Notes: generated by a model from the sequence alone, not told the origin. A stretch of 64,000 bases of DNA from Pantoea agglomerans (GCF_020149765.1 NZ_CP083809.1:3038001-3102000), one strand, 5' to 3'; positions 1 through 10,196 are shown, numbered from the stretch's first letter. Translations and numbers: made by a program.

Positions 1-130
1 CAGCCAGGGGCCGGGCACGGCAATGGATTTTGCGCTTAAGCTGATCGATCTGCTGGCAGGAAAAGAGAAAGCGGCAGAAGTGGCCTCCCAGCTGGTGCTG
101 GCGGCGGGCATCTACGATTACAGCGAGTAA
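1..130 (+). CDS. yajL: Protein/nucleic acid deglycase-like YajL (DJ-1/PfpI family), C-terminal end only
   Basis: Only the last 42 codons are inside the window (frame starting at base 2, TAA at 128-130). The peptide contains [18 protein letters not shown] and ends in AAGIYDYSE, which matches the C-terminal helix region of E. coli YajL as I remember it. YajL is a cytoplasmic DJ-1/PfpI-superfamily chaperone/deglycase-like protein; the nucleophilic Cys lies upstream of the window and cannot be checked. It faces thiI tail to tail, as in E. coli, with a shared terminator between them. Confidence 0.85.
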   Translation, partial: SQGPGTAMDFALKLIDLLAGKEKAAEVASQLVLAAGIYDYSE

Positions 131-164
131 AAAAGGCTGCGCAGGGTGCGCAGCCCGTTTTATT
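131..164. terminator. Bidirectional intrinsic terminator between yajL and thiI
   Basis: A perfect 9-bp stem (GGCTGCGCA / TGCGCAGCC, 135-143 and 147-155) with a GGG loop is followed by TTTTATT on the plus strand and preceded by an A-run that becomes a U-run for thiI transcripts on the minus strand. It lies exactly between two convergent stop codons. Confidence 0.85.
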
Positions 165-1611
165 ACGGACGATAGACCTTCACGTTTTTAAAGCCCTGCT
201 CGTGCAGATAGAGCGCCTGTAGCTTGCTCATCACGCCGCGATCGCAGTAGAGCAGCCAGGTTTTGCTCTGGTCGAGATCGCCGAACTGGCTGCTGAGCTT
301 ATAGAACGGCAGCGATTTCACCTCGGTGCCCTGCAGCGCCAGCGGCTTATCTTCCTGCTCGTCGATGGCGCGGATATCCAGCACCACGTCGTCGCTGCCG
401 AACGAGTCAACGGTTTCCACTTCCACCACCTCCTCTTCAGCCTGCTCGGCGATATCGCGGATATCGACGTTGCTCGCCTCTTCCACCACGCGCTGCAGAA
501 TCGCGAAGTCAAAATTCTGCTCTTCCGCCTCAATCTTCGCCTTGACCGCTTTCACCGTCGGGCTCTTTGAGATCACGCCGCAATATTCCGGCATGGTGCT
601 GGCGAAATCTTCAGTGCCAATTTCGCGCGCCACCTTAATGATGTGCTCTTTATCGTGCGAGATCAGCGGACGCAGGATCAGCGTATCGGAGGCGTTGTCG
701 ATCAGGCGCAGGTTGGTCAGGGTCTGGCTGGAGACCTGGCCCAGCGCTTCGCCGGTCACCAGCGCCTGCACGCCGTAACGCTCTGCCACCATCGACGCGG
801 CGCGCACCATCATGCGCTTCAGTACCACGCCCATCTGGCCGTCATCCACTTTTTCCAGAATCTCGCCGACGACCGGCTCGAAGTTGATCGCCACAAAGCG
901 CACGCGATGCGAGCGGCCAAAGCGGTTCCAGATATAGTGCGCCACCTGACGCACGCCGATTTCGTGCGCCGCGCCGCCGAGATTAAAGAAGCAGTAGTGC
1001 ACGCGACAGCCGCGGCGCAGCAGCATATAGCTGGAGACGCCGGAGTCGAAGCCGCCGGAGATCAGCGACAGCACATCTTCCTGGGTGCCGATCGGGAAGC
1101 CGCCCAGCCCTTCATAGCGGCCGGTGATCAACAGCAGGCGATCGTCGTCGATTTCGAGATGCACGGTAACGTCCGGCTTGTTCAGCTGCACTTTCGCGCT
1201 GGCGATATGCTGATTCAGACCGCCGCCGACGTAGCGCTCTACGTCCTGCGAGCTAAACTCATGTTTACCGCGGCGCTTAACGCGCACGCAGAAGCTTTTG
1301 TTCTGCAGGCTGTCGCCATACTGCGCCAGCGTCTGCTCGAAAATATCGTGCACGTCGGTATAGCTGCGCTCTTCGACCGAGAGCACATGGTGAATACCGG
1401 GAATACGGGTGAGCTCTTCCACAATCACGCTGCGCAGCCCTTCGTCTTTCGACCGGACTACGATGTGATCCCAGTGGCGCACCACGGCGATATCCTCGCC
1501 GACGGTCTTCAGCACGTTGCGGATATTGCTGGTGAGAATTTTAATAAAGCGCAACCGCACCGACTGACTTTTGATGGTGATTTCAGGAAATAACTTGATG
1601 ATAAACTTCAT
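163..1611 (-). CDS. thiI: tRNA 4-thiouridine synthase / thiamine-thiazole sulfur carrier enzyme ThiI
   Basis: The 482-residue product has the same length as E. coli ThiI. It shows an N-terminal ferredoxin-like/THUMP region, then an adenylating PP-loop (SGGFDSG, near residue 185), and a C-terminal rhodanese domain whose Cys falls at residue 456 in [11 protein letters not shown], the position of the persulfide Cys of E. coli. The enzyme transfers sulfur from IscS persulfide to U8 of tRNA and, in enterobacteria, to ThiS for thiazole synthesis. It lies divergently from xseB-ispA-dxs, the usual enterobacterial arrangement. Confidence 0.97.
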   Translation of the reverse strand: MKFIIKLFPEITIKSQSVRLRFIKILTSNIRNVLKTVGEDIAVVRHWDHIVVRSKDEGLRSVIVEELTRIPGIHHVLSVEERSYTDVHDIFEQTLAQYGDSLQNKSFCVRVKRRGKHEFSSQDVERYVGGGLNQHIASAKVQLNKPDVTVHLEIDDDRLLLITGRYEGLGGFPIGTQEDVLSLISGGFDSGVSSYMLLRRGCRVHYCFFNLGGAAHEIGVRQVAHYIWNRFGRSHRVRFVAINFEPVVGEILEKVDDGQMGVVLKRMMVRAASMVAERYGVQALVTGEALGQVSSQTLTNLRLIDNASDTLILRPLISHDKEHIIKVAREIGTEDFASTMPEYCGVISKSPTVKAVKAKIEAEEQNFDFAILQRVVEEASNVDIRDIAEQAEEEVVEVETVDSFGSDDVVLDIRAIDEQEDKPLALQGTEVKSLPFYKLSSQFGDLDQSKTWLLYCDRGVMSKLQALYLHEQGFKNVKVYRP

Positions 1612-1842
1612 GGCGACACGAATTCGTTGGGCAAATAAGTGCGAGAGAGCGGCACTTAGCTGGTAAAATCACAAAAATTGCGGGCAAAAGAGCGCAACCG
1701 CATCCGAGGCGCGGGAGTATATCACCTTTGTCAGATGACTGCTTCTGCAACCGCAGTCACATTGATTATTTTGCTAATCAAACGCTCTCCGCTACCATGA
1801 CCGATTACGAGAGAAAGTCTTACACGTGAGTCGACACTGAAT

Positions 1843-2085
1843 ATGCCGAAAAAAGCCGAACAGCCCGCTAGTTTTGAAACCTCCTTACAGCAGCTGGAGC
1901 AGATCGTCAGCCGGCTGGAGAGCGGCGAACTGCCGCTGGAAGAGGCGCTGAATGAGTTTGAGCGCGGCGTACAGCTGGCGCGCAACGGTCAGCAAACATT
2001 ACAACAGGCCGAGCAGCGCGTACGCATTCTGCTCAGCGACGATAAAGACGCCGATCTCAGCCCCTTCACGCCGGAAAAAGAGTAA
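1843..2085 (+). CDS. xseB: Exodeoxyribonuclease VII small subunit
   Basis: The 80-residue protein is the length of E. coli XseB and has the family core: [18 protein letters not shown] followed by the second helix with [15 protein letters not shown]. XseB subunits assemble with XseA into the nuclease that degrades single-stranded DNA to oligonucleotides. The ATG at 1843 has only a weak ribosome site (GTGAG). Its TAA shares one base with the ATG of ispA (TAATG), so ispA is probably translationally coupled. It is the first gene of the xseB-ispA-dxs operon. Confidence 0.95.
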   Translation: MPKKAEQPASFETSLQQLEQIVSRLESGELPLEEALNEFERGVQLARNGQQTLQQAEQRVRILLSDDKDADLSPFTPEKE

Positions 2086-2984
2086 TGGATTTTATTCACC
2101 TGCTGAGCCTTTATCCGGAACGGGCTAACGCCGCGCTGTCTCGCTTACTCGCGCCGCTTCCCTTTCAGAGTTCTCCTCTGGTTAACGCCATGCGTTATGG
2201 GGCATTATTGGGCGGTAAACGCCTGCGTCCCTTTCTGGTCTACGCTACCGGCGAGATGTTCAACGCGGATCCGACGAGCCTTGACGCGCCCGCCGCTGCC
2301 GTGGAATGCATTCACGCCTACTCCCTGATCCATGATGACCTGCCAGCGATGGATGATGACGCGTTGCGTCGCGGCCAGCCGACCTGTCATATCAAGTATG
2401 GCGAAGATACCGCGATACTTGCCGGCGACGCGCTGCAGACGCTGGCGTTCTCTATTCTGGCCGACGAGCCGATGCCGGGCGTCAGCGACGCCAGCCGCAT
2501 TGCGATGATCGCCGAACTGGCGCGCGCCAGCGGCGTGGCGGGCATGTGCGGCGGCCAGGCGCTCGACTTAGCGGCGGAAGGCCAGCGCGTCGGGCTGGAA
2601 CAGCTGGAGCAGATTCACCGCCATAAAACCGGCGCGCTTATCCGCGCCGCCGTGCGCCTCGGCGCGTTAGCGGCGGGCGAGCGCGGGCGCGCTGCGCTGC
2701 CGGCGCTGGATACCTACGCCGACGCCATCGGCCTCGCGTTTCAGGTACAGGACGATATTCTTGACGTCGTCGGCGACAGCGCGGTTACCGGCAAAAAACA
2801 GGGTGCCGATCAGGATCTCGATAAAAGCACCTATCCGTCGCTGCTGGGGCTTGATAACGCCCGAGCGAAAGCCAGGGAGCTTCACCAGCAGGCGCTGAGC
2901 GCGCTGGATATTCTTGCGGCGCAATCGTTAGACACCACAGCATTGCAGGCGCTGGCAAGCTTCATAATTGAACGCGACAAATAA
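2085..2984 (+). CDS. ispA: (2E,6E)-farnesyl diphosphate synthase
   Basis: The 299-residue short-chain prenyltransferase condenses IPP with DMAPP and then GPP to give FPP for undecaprenyl-P and quinones. The first aspartate-rich motif DDLPAMDDD and the second motif QDDILD, both Mg2+-diphosphate binding, are intact, as is the GGKRLRP substrate motif. The start overlaps the xseB stop by one base. dxs, the entry enzyme of the same MEP pathway, begins 19 bp after its stop, which fits co-transcription. Confidence 0.97.
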   Translation: MDFIHLLSLYPERANAALSRLLAPLPFQSSPLVNAMRYGALLGGKRLRPFLVYATGEMFNADPTSLDAPAAAVECIHAYSLIHDDLPAMDDDALRRGQPTCHIKYGEDTAILAGDALQTLAFSILADEPMPGVSDASRIAMIAELARASGVAGMCGGQALDLAAEGQRVGLEQLEQIHRHKTGALIRAAVRLGALAAGERGRAALPALDTYADAIGLAFQVQDDILDVVGDSAVTGKKQGADQDLDKSTYPSLLGLDNARAKARELHQQALSALDILAAQSLDTTALQALASFIIERDK

Positions 2985-3003
2985 CTTCCATAATGAGTCT
3001 CTG

Positions 3004-4869
3004 ATGAGTTTTGATATTGCAAAATACCCGACACTGGCGCAGGCAAGCACCGTAGAGGAGCTGCGTTCTCTCCCGAAAGAGTCGCTTCCGGCGCTGTGCG
3101 ACGAGCTGCGTCAATATCTGCTGGACAGCGTAAGCCGCTCCAGCGGCCATTTCGCCTCGGGTCTGGGCGTGGTCGAGCTGACCGTCGCGCTGCATTACGT
3201 CTATAACACGCCGTTCGATCATCTGGTGTGGGACGTCGGCCATCAGGCCTATCCCCATAAGATTCTGACCGGTCGCCGCGACCGCATCGGCACCATTCGC
3301 CAGAAAAACGGCCTGCACCCTTTTCCGTGGCGCGGCGAGAGTGAATATGACGTGCTGAGCGTCGGCCACTCTTCGACCTCTATCAGCGCCGGACTCGGCA
3401 TGGCGGCGGCGGCAGAGCGCGAAGGCCTCGGCCGCCGCACCGCCTGCATTATCGGCGACGGTGCCATCACCGCCGGCATGGCGTTTGAGGCGATGAACCA
3501 CGCCGGCGATATCAAACCCGATATGCTGGTGATCCTTAACGACAACGAGATGTCGATCTCAGAGAACGTTGGCGCGCTGAATAACCGTCTGGCGCAGATC
3601 CTTTCCGGCAAGACCTACTCGCGCCTGCGCGAAGGCGGCAAGCGCGTGCTGGGCGGGCTGCCGCCGATTAAAGAGCTGGTGAAGCGCACCGAAGAGCACC
3701 TGAAAGGCATGGTGGTGCCGGGCACGCTGTTTGAAGAGTTGGGCTTTAACTATATCGGCCCGGTAGACGGTCACGACGTGCTGACGCTGGTGGCGACGCT
3801 GAAAAATATGCGCAGCCTGAAAGGGCCGCAGTTCCTGCATATTATGACCAAAAAGGGCAAAGGCTATGCGCCGGCGGAGCAGGATCCCATCGCCTGGCAC
3901 GCGGTGCCGAAGTTCGATCCCGCCAGCGGCGCGCTGCCCAAGAGCGCCGAAGGCCTGCCGAGCTACTCCAAAATTTTCGGCAGCTGGCTGTGCGAAATGG
4001 CGCAGGACGATCCCAGGCTGATGGCGATCACCCCTGCGATGCGTGAAGGCTCCGGCATGGTGGAGTTCTCCCGTCGCTATCCGTCACAATATTTCGACGT
4101 GGCCATCGCCGAGCAGCACGCGGTGACCTTCGCTGCGGGCATGGCGATCGGCGGCTATAAGCCGATCGTGGCGATCTATTCGACCTTTCTGCAGCGCGCT
4201 TACGATCAGGTGATCCACGACGTCGCGATCCAGAAGCTGCCGGTGCTGTTCGCCATCGATCGCGGCGGCATCGTCGGCGCTGACGGCCAGACCCACCAGG
4301 GCGCGTTCGACCTCGCGTTTCTGCGCTGCGTGCCGGAGATGGTGATTATGACGCCGAGCGACGAGAACGAATGTCGTCAGATGCTCTATACCGGCTATCA
4401 CTATCAGGACGGGCCGAGCGCGGTGCGCTATCCGCGCGGCAATGCGGTCGGCGTCGAGCTGACGCCGCTGCAGAGTCTGCCGCTGGGCAAAGGCGTGGTG
4501 AAACGCCAGGGCGAGAAGCTGGCGATCCTTAACTTCGGCACGCTGCTGCCTGCGGCGGCGGAAGCGGCGGAAGCGCTGAACGCCACCCTGGTGGATATGC
4601 GCTTCGTTAAGCCGCTGGATGAGGCGCTAATCGCCGAGCTGGCGCAGAGCCACGAGTCGCTGGTGACGCTGGAAGAAGGCGCCATCAAAGGCGGCGCAGG
4701 CAGTGGCGTCAACGAGACGGTAATGGCGAAACGCCTGCGCGTGCCGGTGCTCAACCTCGGTCTGCCGGATGAATTTATTCCGCAGGGCACGCAGGATGAG
4801 GTGCGCCGTGACTACCAGCTGGATGCGCAAGGCATTCAGCAGCAGATCCGCGACTGGCTCGTAGAGTAA
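3004..4869 (+). CDS. dxs: 1-deoxy-D-xylulose-5-phosphate synthase
   Basis: This thiamine-diphosphate enzyme joins pyruvate and glyceraldehyde-3-phosphate in the first step of the MEP isoprenoid pathway. I take the ATG at 3004 ([10 protein letters not shown], 621 residues against about 620 in E. coli); an upstream in-frame codon would add 12 residues overlapping ispA. The TPP-binding stretch [18 protein letters not shown]...NDN and the transketolase central motif around [15 protein letters not shown] are intact. Its ThDP cofactor links it to thiL and thiI nearby, a coincidence of location rather than shared regulation as far as I can see. Confidence 0.97.
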   Translation: MSFDIAKYPTLAQASTVEELRSLPKESLPALCDELRQYLLDSVSRSSGHFASGLGVVELTVALHYVYNTPFDHLVWDVGHQAYPHKILTGRRDRIGTIRQKNGLHPFPWRGESEYDVLSVGHSSTSISAGLGMAAAAEREGLGRRTACIIGDGAITAGMAFEAMNHAGDIKPDMLVILNDNEMSISENVGALNNRLAQILSGKTYSRLREGGKRVLGGLPPIKELVKRTEEHLKGMVVPGTLFEELGFNYIGPVDGHDVLTLVATLKNMRSLKGPQFLHIMTKKGKGYAPAEQDPIAWHAVPKFDPASGALPKSAEGLPSYSKIFGSWLCEMAQDDPRLMAITPAMREGSGMVEFSRRYPSQYFDVAIAEQHAVTFAAGMAIGGYKPIVAIYSTFLQRAYDQVIHDVAIQKLPVLFAIDRGGIVGADGQTHQGAFDLAFLRCVPEMVIMTPSDENECRQMLYTGYHYQDGPSAVRYPRGNAVGVELTPLQSLPLGKGVVKRQGEKLAILNFGTLLPAAAEAAEALNATLVDMRFVKPLDEALIAELAQSHESLVTLEEGAIKGGAGSGVNETVMAKRLRVPVLNLGLPDEFIPQGTQDEVRRDYQLDAQGIQQQIRDWLVE

Positions 4870-4884
4870 AGTCCCCTGCCCTTC

Positions 4885-4926
4885 GCTCCTGCTATGCTTA
4901 CGGATTGTTTAATGCATAGCAGGAGC
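4885..4926 (+). promoter_or_regulatory. 13-bp perfect inverted repeat enclosing the yajO ribosome-binding site
   Basis: The left arm GCTCCTGCTATGC (4885-4897) is the exact reverse complement of GCATAGCAGGAGC (4914-4926), with a 16-nt loop. The AGGAG Shine-Dalgarno of yajO (4921-4925) lies in the right arm, 5 bases before the ATG at 4931, so it would be base-paired in RNA. There is no U-tract, which argues against a simple terminator. A role in translational control is an inference. Confidence 0.6.
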
Positions 4927-4930
4927 TTTC

Positions 4931-5905
4931 ATGAAAACCACCCAGTTAGGCCAGACCGACCTTCAGGTTTCCCGTCTCTGTCTCGGCTGTATGACCTTTG
5001 GCGAGCCGGATCGCGGTCGTCACGCCTGGACGCTGCCGGAAGCGAGCAGCCGACCGCTGATCCAGCAGGCGCTGGATGCGGGCATTAACTTTTTCGATAC
5101 GGCGAACAGCTATTCCGACGGCAGCAGCGAAGAGATCGTCGGCCGCGCGCTAAAGGCGTTCGCGCGGCGCGAGGAGATCGTGGTCGCCACCAAGGTCTAC
5201 TTCCCGCTCAGCAATCTGTCGCAGGGCCTGTCGCGCAAAAATATTATGCAGTCGATTGACGACAGCCTGAAGCGCCTGGATATGGAGTATGTCGATCTGC
5301 TGCAGATCCATCGCTGGGATTATGAGACGCCGCTGGAAGAGACGCTGGAAGCGCTGAACGACGTGGTGAAAGCGGGCAAAGCGCGCTATATCGGCGCCTC
5401 CTCAATGCACGCCTGGCAGTTTGCTAAGGCGGTCTATACCCAGCGCCAGCACGGCTGGGCGCCGTTCGTCAGCATGCAGGATCAGTACAACCTGATCCAG
5501 CGCGAAGAGGAGCGCGAGATGCACCCGCTCTGTCAGGCGGAGAATATCGCCGTGCTGCCCTGGAGCCCGCTGGCGCGCGGCAGGCTGACGCGTCCCTGGG
5601 GCGAAGCCACCGCGCGTACCGCCTCGGACGAGTATGGTAAAACCCTCTATAGCGCGACGGAAGAGAACGATGCGGCGATTGCGCAGCGCGTTGAGGCGAT
5701 TGCCGCACAGAAAGGGGTAAGCCGCGCGCAGGTGGCCCTCGCCTGGCTGCTGCATAAGCCCGCCGTTACCGCGCCGATTATCGGCGCATCGCGCGCTGAA
5801 CAGCTGGCGGATCTGGTGAAGGCGGTTGAGGTCGATCTAGGCGCCGAGGAGATTGCCGAGCTGGAGACGGTTTATCAGCCTCATCCAGTGGTAGGCTTTG
5901 AATAG
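4931..5905 (+). CDS. yajO: Aldo/keto reductase YajO
   Basis: The 324-residue AKR-fold protein has the same length as E. coli YajO and shares stretches such as LCLGCMTFGEPDRG and HPVVGFE at the C terminus. The catalytic Asp and Tyr lie in FFDTANSYSDG, the Lys in VATKVY, and the His in LQIHRWDY. In E. coli YajO has been linked to an alternative route to deoxyxylulose 5-phosphate, which fits its place after dxs. A 13-bp inverted repeat traps its ribosome site. It is convergent with pgpA. Confidence 0.93.
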   Translation: MKTTQLGQTDLQVSRLCLGCMTFGEPDRGRHAWTLPEASSRPLIQQALDAGINFFDTANSYSDGSSEEIVGRALKAFARREEIVVATKVYFPLSNLSQGLSRKNIMQSIDDSLKRLDMEYVDLLQIHRWDYETPLEETLEALNDVVKAGKARYIGASSMHAWQFAKAVYTQRQHGWAPFVSMQDQYNLIQREEEREMHPLCQAENIAVLPWSPLARGRLTRPWGEATARTASDEYGKTLYSATEENDAAIAQRVEAIAAQKGVSRAQVALAWLLHKPAVTAPIIGASRAEQLADLVKAVEVDLGAEEIAELETVYQPHPVVGFE

Positions 5906-5943
5906 GGGTTTGTTTCAGGCCGCACCATATCGCCAAAAGCGGG

Positions 5944-6063
5944 GGCATGGGCAGCAGAGCAAAGCGTTGGCCCGTTTACGGGCGCACCTCATGGAAGAGG
6001 TGCGTATCTGCGCGGGCCGGGCGAGCATGGATGTCTGGAGCGACGTTGCGATCGGCCCATGCC
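5944..6063. repeat. Dispersed palindromic intergenic repeat, copy A
   Basis: The element is bounded by GGCATGGGC (5944-5952) and its complement GCCCATGCC (6055-6063). Inside are the shared core AGAGCAAAGCG (5956-5966), a hairpin GCACCTC/GAGGTGC, and the right-hand consensus GCGATCGG. It occupies the yajO-pgpA convergent gap, so it could also act as a terminator, although no U-run follows. Related copies lie near 18571, 22451 and 36028. Confidence 0.65.
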
Positions 6064-6091
6064 ACCTGCGTGGGCACAGCGGGTCAACGAC

Positions 6092-6598
6092 TCAGGCGCC
6101 CAGCCACACCCCCGCCGCATAGAGCAGCGCCGCCGAAATAACCCCGGCGATAATATCGTCCACCATAATCCCCATGCCGCCGTGCACGTTGCGATCGAAC
6201 CAGCGGATCGGCCAGGGCTTCCACATATCGAATATGCGGAACACCACGAAACCGGCCAGCACCCACTGCCAGCTATTCGCCGGAATCGCCATCAGCGTAA
6301 TCCACATGCCGATAAACTCATCCCAGACGATGCTGCCGTGATCGTGCACCCCCATATCTTTGGCGGTGCGGTGACAGATATAGACGCCAAGGCTAATGCC
6401 CAGCAGCACAATCAGCGAATAGAGATCCTGCGGCAGCCGCGCCATCAGCCACCAGAACGGGATCGCCGCCAGCGACCCCATGGTGCCCGGCACGTAAGGA
6501 CTCAACCCGCTGCCGAAACCAGTGGCGAGCAGATGCCAGGGGTTGCTCATGCGCAGGCGGCTCTTCGCCACATCCTTATTTCGCGTCAAAATGGTCAA
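6092..6598 (-). CDS. pgpA: Phosphatidylglycerophosphatase A
   Basis: This 168-residue inner-membrane protein dephosphorylates phosphatidylglycerol phosphate to phosphatidylglycerol. It is near-identical to E. coli PgpA in [23 protein letters not shown], with DEFIGMWI and the membrane segment near the C terminus ([19 protein letters not shown]). It is slightly shorter than E. coli PgpA (about 172). Its start overlaps the end of thiL by 23 bp, so the two are co-transcribed. Confidence 0.95.
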   Translation of the reverse strand: MTILTRNKDVAKSRLRMSNPWHLLATGFGSGLSPYVPGTMGSLAAIPFWWLMARLPQDLYSLIVLLGISLGVYICHRTAKDMGVHDHGSIVWDEFIGMWITLMAIPANSWQWVLAGFVVFRIFDMWKPWPIRWFDRNVHGGMGIMVDDIIAGVISAALLYAAGVWLGA

Positions 6599-7553
6599 AT
6601 CCTTTATGGTTGAAAGTAACCGGCTTGCCGTGCTCCAGCAGCGTCAGTCCCTCGGCTTCAGGCATCAGCTGCCCGATGCAGGTAAAGGGCACGCCAAGGT
6701 GGCCCAGCGCGACGTCGAGCGCGCCGCGGTTCATCTCCGGCACGGTAAAGCAGAGCTCGTAATCTTCGCCGCCGCTCAGCGCCCAGCGCAGCACCTGCTC
6801 AGGGGCAAAATGGTCGCGCAGCGCCGATGACAGCGGCAGCGCCTCCAGATTGAGCCGCGCGCCGCAGCCGCTCGCTTTAAGGATATGGCCGAGATCGGAA
6901 ATCAGGCCGTCGGAAATGTCGATCGCCGCCGACGCCAGCGAGCGCAGCGCCTGCCCCTGCAGGATGCGCGGCATCGGCCGCAGGTGGCGCTTAATCAGCG
7001 CCTCGTGCACCGCCGGATCCTGGATGCGATGGTGATGCTGCAGCAGCGACAGGCCCGCAGCGCTGTCGCCCAGCGTACCGGTCACGTAGAGCCAGTCGCC
7101 CGGCTTCGCGCCGGCGCGCTTCAGCGCGCGGCCCTGCGGCACCAGGCCGTGGATGCCGAGCGTCATGCTCAGCGGACCGCGCGTGGTGTCGCCGCCTACC
7201 AGCTGCATATCGTAATACTCCAGCAGCTCGAACAGGCTTTCGCTAAAGGCTTTCAGCCACTCTTCGTCGACCTCCGGCAGCGTCAGCGCCAGCGTCAGCC
7301 ACGCCGGATCGGCGCCCATGGCCGCCAGATCGCTCAGGTTAACCGCCAGCGCCTTATAGCCGAGATCGGCAGGATGGATATCGCGTAAAAAGTGGACGCC
7401 CGCCACCAGCGTATCGGTGCTGATCGCCAGCGTCTGTTTCTCCGGCACGCTCATCAGCGCGCAGTCGTCGCCGATGCCGGTCTCGACGTCGCGGCGGCTG
7501 CGGGTTCTGCGATTGAAATAGCGTGCGATGAGTTCGAATTCGCCACAGGACAT
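6576..7553 (-). CDS. thiL: Thiamine-monophosphate kinase
   Basis: ThiL phosphorylates thiamine monophosphate to the active diphosphate. The 325-residue length equals that of E. coli. The AIR-synthase-type fold is recognisable from GIGDDCAL near the N terminus, [10 protein letters not shown], and [12 protein letters not shown], the last two contributing Mg-ATP ligands. It overlaps pgpA by 23 bp. A good terminator separates it from nusB, so thiL-pgpA expression relies on read-through or its own promoter. Confidence 0.96.
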   Translation of the reverse strand: MSCGEFELIARYFNRRTRSRRDVETGIGDDCALMSVPEKQTLAISTDTLVAGVHFLRDIHPADLGYKALAVNLSDLAAMGADPAWLTLALTLPEVDEEWLKAFSESLFELLEYYDMQLVGGDTTRGPLSMTLGIHGLVPQGRALKRAGAKPGDWLYVTGTLGDSAAGLSLLQHHHRIQDPAVHEALIKRHLRPMPRILQGQALRSLASAAIDISDGLISDLGHILKASGCGARLNLEALPLSSALRDHFAPEQVLRWALSGGEDYELCFTVPEMNRGALDVALGHLGVPFTCIGQLMPEAEGLTLLEHGKPVTFNHKGFDHFDAK

Positions 7554-7573
7554 GGTTGCGTTCCGCTTACTGA

Positions 7574-7607
7574 TGAAAAAAGGCCAGCAAGCTGGCCTTT
7601 TCTTTAT
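7574..7607. terminator. Intrinsic terminator between nusB and thiL
   Basis: An 11-bp stem AAAAGGCCAGC/GCTGGCCTTTT (7578-7588 and 7591-7601, tight loop) lies 3 bp beyond the nusB stop. On the minus strand it is followed by a run of six U; on the plus strand by TTTTCTTTATTT. It sits inside an otherwise continuous minus-strand gene string, so it probably attenuates thiL-pgpA expression. Confidence 0.75.
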
Positions 7608-8023
7608 TTGCGATTGGGTCTGATTTGTGGGGCGGCTTTATCCAGCACGCCGTTGACGAACTTATGGCTGTCTTCAGCGCCAAATACTTTCGCCAGCTCA
7701 ATACCTTCGTTGATCGCCACTTTATAGGGCACATCAGCGCGCTTGCTCAGTTCATACAGCGAAATACGCAGGATTGCTTTTTCTACCTGGCCCAGCTCTT
7801 CAAGCTGGCGCGACAGGTAAGGTTTCATCAGCCCATCCAGATACGCGCTGTTGGTCGCCACACCGGACAGCAGTTCGCGGAAATAGGTAATGTCGACGTC
7901 TTTGACGTCCTGTTCCGCCAGAAACTGGTATTCCACATCGGCAATGTCGTTGTTAGACAACTGCCAGGAGTAGAGCGCCTGGACAGCGCACTCGCGGGCG
8001 CGGCGACGAGCAGCAGGTTTCAC
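7604..8023 (-). CDS. nusB: Transcription antitermination factor NusB
   Basis: The 139-residue all-helical RNA-binding protein has the same length as E. coli NusB. It starts [23 protein letters not shown] and contains [18 protein letters not shown] near the C terminus. NusB binds boxA RNA with S10 (NusE) and supports rRNA antitermination. It lies 19 bp after ribH on the minus strand, the conserved ribD-ribH-nusB arrangement. Confidence 0.97.
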   Translation of the reverse strand: MKPAARRRARECAVQALYSWQLSNNDIADVEYQFLAEQDVKDVDITYFRELLSGVATNSAYLDGLMKPYLSRQLEELGQVEKAILRISLYELSKRADVPYKVAINEGIELAKVFGAEDSHKFVNGVLDKAAPQIRPNRK

Positions 8024-8042
8024 AAAATTCCCCTTACAAAAA

Positions 8043-8513
8043 TCAGGCTTTGATGGCTTTCAATACGTTAATCATTTCGAGTGCGGTCAGGGCCGCTTCG
8101 GCGCCTTTGTTACCCGCTTTGGTACCGGCACGCTCAATAGCCTGCTCGATATTTTCCGTGGTCAGTACGCCGAACGTTACCGGGATTTCGCTGGTCATCG
8201 CGACGTTAGCGATACCGGAGCTGGCTTCGCCGGCAACATATTCAAAGTGGGCGGTGCCGCCGCGAATCACGGTGCCCAGCGCCACAATGGCGTCGTGCTT
8301 ACCGCTGTTCGCCAGCGCGCGGGCTGCCAGCGGCAGTTCGTACGCGCCTGGTACCCAGACGACGGTGATGTTTTCATCTTTCACCTGACCGATACGCTTC
8401 AGGGCATCGATCGCGCCGTCCAGCAGGCTGTCGTTGATGAAGTTGTTAAAACGCGCAATAACGATGGCAACATTGGCCTCAGGCGTGGCAACAGCAGCTT
8501 CGATAACTTTCAT
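8043..8513 (-). CDS. ribH: 6,7-dimethyl-8-ribityllumazine synthase
   Basis: The 156-residue protein (called ribE in E. coli) condenses the pyrimidinedione product of RibD/RibG with 3,4-dihydroxybutanone phosphate. Family motifs are present: [34 protein letters not shown] with the catalytic His, and TTENIEQA. It forms icosahedral or pentameric assemblies. It lies between ribD and nusB in the riboflavin operon. Confidence 0.97.
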   Translation of the reverse strand: MKVIEAAVATPEANVAIVIARFNNFINDSLLDGAIDALKRIGQVKDENITVVWVPGAYELPLAARALANSGKHDAIVALGTVIRGGTAHFEYVAGEASSGIANVAMTSEIPVTFGVLTTENIEQAIERAGTKAGNKGAEAALTALEMINVLKAIKA

Positions 8514-8602
8514 ACTTATCCTTTCAGGGTTTTGTTATGGCCCCGCAGGGGGGCGGATTCTATCACACTCTTTGGCGGCGTGCTCTTGCTTTTCCGCCGC
8601 GG

Positions 8603-9703
8603 TCAGCGCGGCGTCAGCGTCAGGCGCAGATCGGGGCCAACCTGGCGCACGTCGCTAAATGAAAAGGCTGGCGCATCGGCCAGCTGCGCCAGGCCAGGCA
8701 GCTGGCAGAGGCCGCGCGCGGCGTCGCCGAGCAGCGTTGGCGCCATATAGACAATCAGCTCATCCACGACGCCGGTCTGCAGCAGCGCGCCAGCCAGCGA
8801 CGCCCCCGCCTCGACCCACAGACTGTTTACCTGCCGTTTGCCCAGCAGCATCATCAGCGCCACCAGGTCGAGCTGCTCGCCGCGCGTCGGCACGGCGATC
8901 TGCGTGACGCTCTCCGGCCAGGCCTGTTGGTCCGGCGCGGCGCGCATCAGCCAGGTCTCGCCCGGCTGGGCAATAAGTTTGTGCTGCGGCGTGACCCGGT
9001 TGCGGCTGTCGACAATCACGCGCAGCGGCTGGCGCAGCTCAGCTTCGTTCAGCAGCGACCGCGACTCGCTATCGAGTTCCGGCCAGCGCACCGTCAGCGA
9101 CGGATCGTCCGCCAGCACGGTGGCGCTGCTGCTGAGAATCGCCGAGCTTTGCGCCCGCAGGCGCTGCACGTCACGACGCGCGGCCGCTGAGGTTATCCAC
9201 TGGCTTTCGCCGCTGGCCATGGCGGTGCGGCCATCCAGCGACGCGCCGAGCTTGAGCTGAACGAAGGGAAAACCGGTGCGCATGCGCTTCAGAAAGCCGC
9301 GGTTGAGCGCCTCCGCTTCCGCCATCATCAGCCCGTGGCTCACCTCAATGCCCGCCTGCTGCAGGCGATAGAGGCCGCGCCCGGCGACCTGTGGATTGGG
9401 ATCCTGCATCGCCGCCGCCACGCGACTGACGCCAGCGGCAATCAGGGCGTCGCAGCAAGGTGGCGTGCGGCCGTGGTGGCTGCACGGCTCCAGCGTGACG
9501 TAGGCGGTGGCGCCGCGCGCCCTGTCGCCCGCCATGCGCAGCGCGTACACCTCAGCGTGCGGCTCGCCGGCGCGCTGATGCCAGCCTTCACCGACAATCT
9601 CGCCGTCGCGTACGATAACGCAGCCGACGTTGGGGTTAGGCGTCGTCGTAAAGCGTCCGCGTCGCGCCAGCTCCAGCGCGCGCGCCATATAGCGTTCGTT
9701 CAT
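8603..9703 (-). CDS. ribD: Bifunctional diaminohydroxyphosphoribosylaminopyrimidine deaminase / 5-amino-6-(5-phosphoribosylamino)uracil reductase
   Basis: The N-terminal zinc deaminase half is shown by HAEVYAL and PCSHHGRTPPCC. The C-terminal reductase half begins near residue 145 (LKLGASLDGRTAMASGESQWIT) and contains WVEAGASLAGALL. I choose the ATG at 9703 (366 residues), because AGGA lies 6 bases upstream; a TTG two codons earlier would sit directly on that ribosome site. The gene follows nrdR with a 2-bp gap, so the two are almost certainly one transcript. Confidence 0.95.
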   Translation of the reverse strand: MNERYMARALELARRGRFTTTPNPNVGCVIVRDGEIVGEGWHQRAGEPHAEVYALRMAGDRARGATAYVTLEPCSHHGRTPPCCDALIAAGVSRVAAAMQDPNPQVAGRGLYRLQQAGIEVSHGLMMAEAEALNRGFLKRMRTGFPFVQLKLGASLDGRTAMASGESQWITSAAARRDVQRLRAQSSAILSSSATVLADDPSLTVRWPELDSESRSLLNEAELRQPLRVIVDSRNRVTPQHKLIAQPGETWLMRAAPDQQAWPESVTQIAVPTRGEQLDLVALMMLLGKRQVNSLWVEAGASLAGALLQTGVVDELIVYMAPTLLGDAARGLCQLPGLAQLADAPAFSFSDVRQVGPDLRLTLTPR

Positions 9704-9705
9704 GG

Positions 9706-10155
9706 TCAATCCTGTAACCTGGCGATCTCGGCGCCGAAATCGCGAATATCTTCAAAGCTGCGGTAGACCGAGGCGAAGCGAATATAGGCGACCTTGTCGA
9801 GCTTCTTCAGCTCGTCCATCACCAGATTGCCGATCAGCTTGCTGGGGATCTCGCGCTCGCCGGTAGCGCGCAGCTGGGTTTTGATATGGTTTACCGCGCT
9901 CTCAACCGCATCGGCGCTTACCGGGCGCTTCTCCAGCGCCTTCATCATGCCGCTGCTGAGCTTGTCTTCGTTAAAGGGTTCGCGTACGTCATTGCTTTTC
10001 ACTACCCGCGGCATCACCAGCTCCGCCACTTCGAAGGTGGTGAAGCGCTCGTGGCACATCAGACACTGCCGCCGCCGCCGCACGGACGAGCCTTCACTAA
10101 CCAGACGCGAATCAATGACTTTAGTGTCCACAGCAGAGCAAAATGGGCAGTGCAT
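9706..10155 (-). CDS. nrdR: Transcriptional repressor NrdR
   Basis: The 149-residue protein has the length of E. coli NrdR. The N-terminal zinc ribbon is visible as CPFC at residues 3-6 and CLMC in [11 protein letters not shown]. An ATP-cone domain follows ([16 protein letters not shown]). It represses ribonucleotide reductase operons according to dATP/ATP status. A 15-bp palindrome lies 27 bp upstream of its start. It heads the nrdR-ribD-ribH-nusB gene string. Confidence 0.97.
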   Translation of the reverse strand: MHCPFCSAVDTKVIDSRLVSEGSSVRRRRQCLMCHERFTTFEVAELVMPRVVKSNDVREPFNEDKLSSGMMKALEKRPVSADAVESAVNHIKTQLRATGEREIPSKLIGNLVMDELKKLDKVAYIRFASVYRSFEDIRDFGAEIARLQD

Positions 10156-10181
10156 GACCTTTCCTGACGCTAAATAAATGG

Positions 10182-10196
10182 GCTACACAGTGTAGC
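10182..10196. promoter_or_regulatory. Palindrome upstream of nrdR, possible operator
   Basis: GCTACAC-A-GTGTAGC is a perfect inverted repeat with a one-base centre, 27 bp upstream of nrdR and about 140 bp upstream of kbp. Known NrdR boxes are longer CAC...GTG palindromes with an AT-rich centre, so this is at best a compressed relative. Its function is unproven. Confidence 0.3.

Noticed and set aside
643..1593. Long plus-strand open frame of 316 codons
   Set aside because: It is antisense to thiI; the composition is that of a GC-rich shadow frame and no family is recognised.
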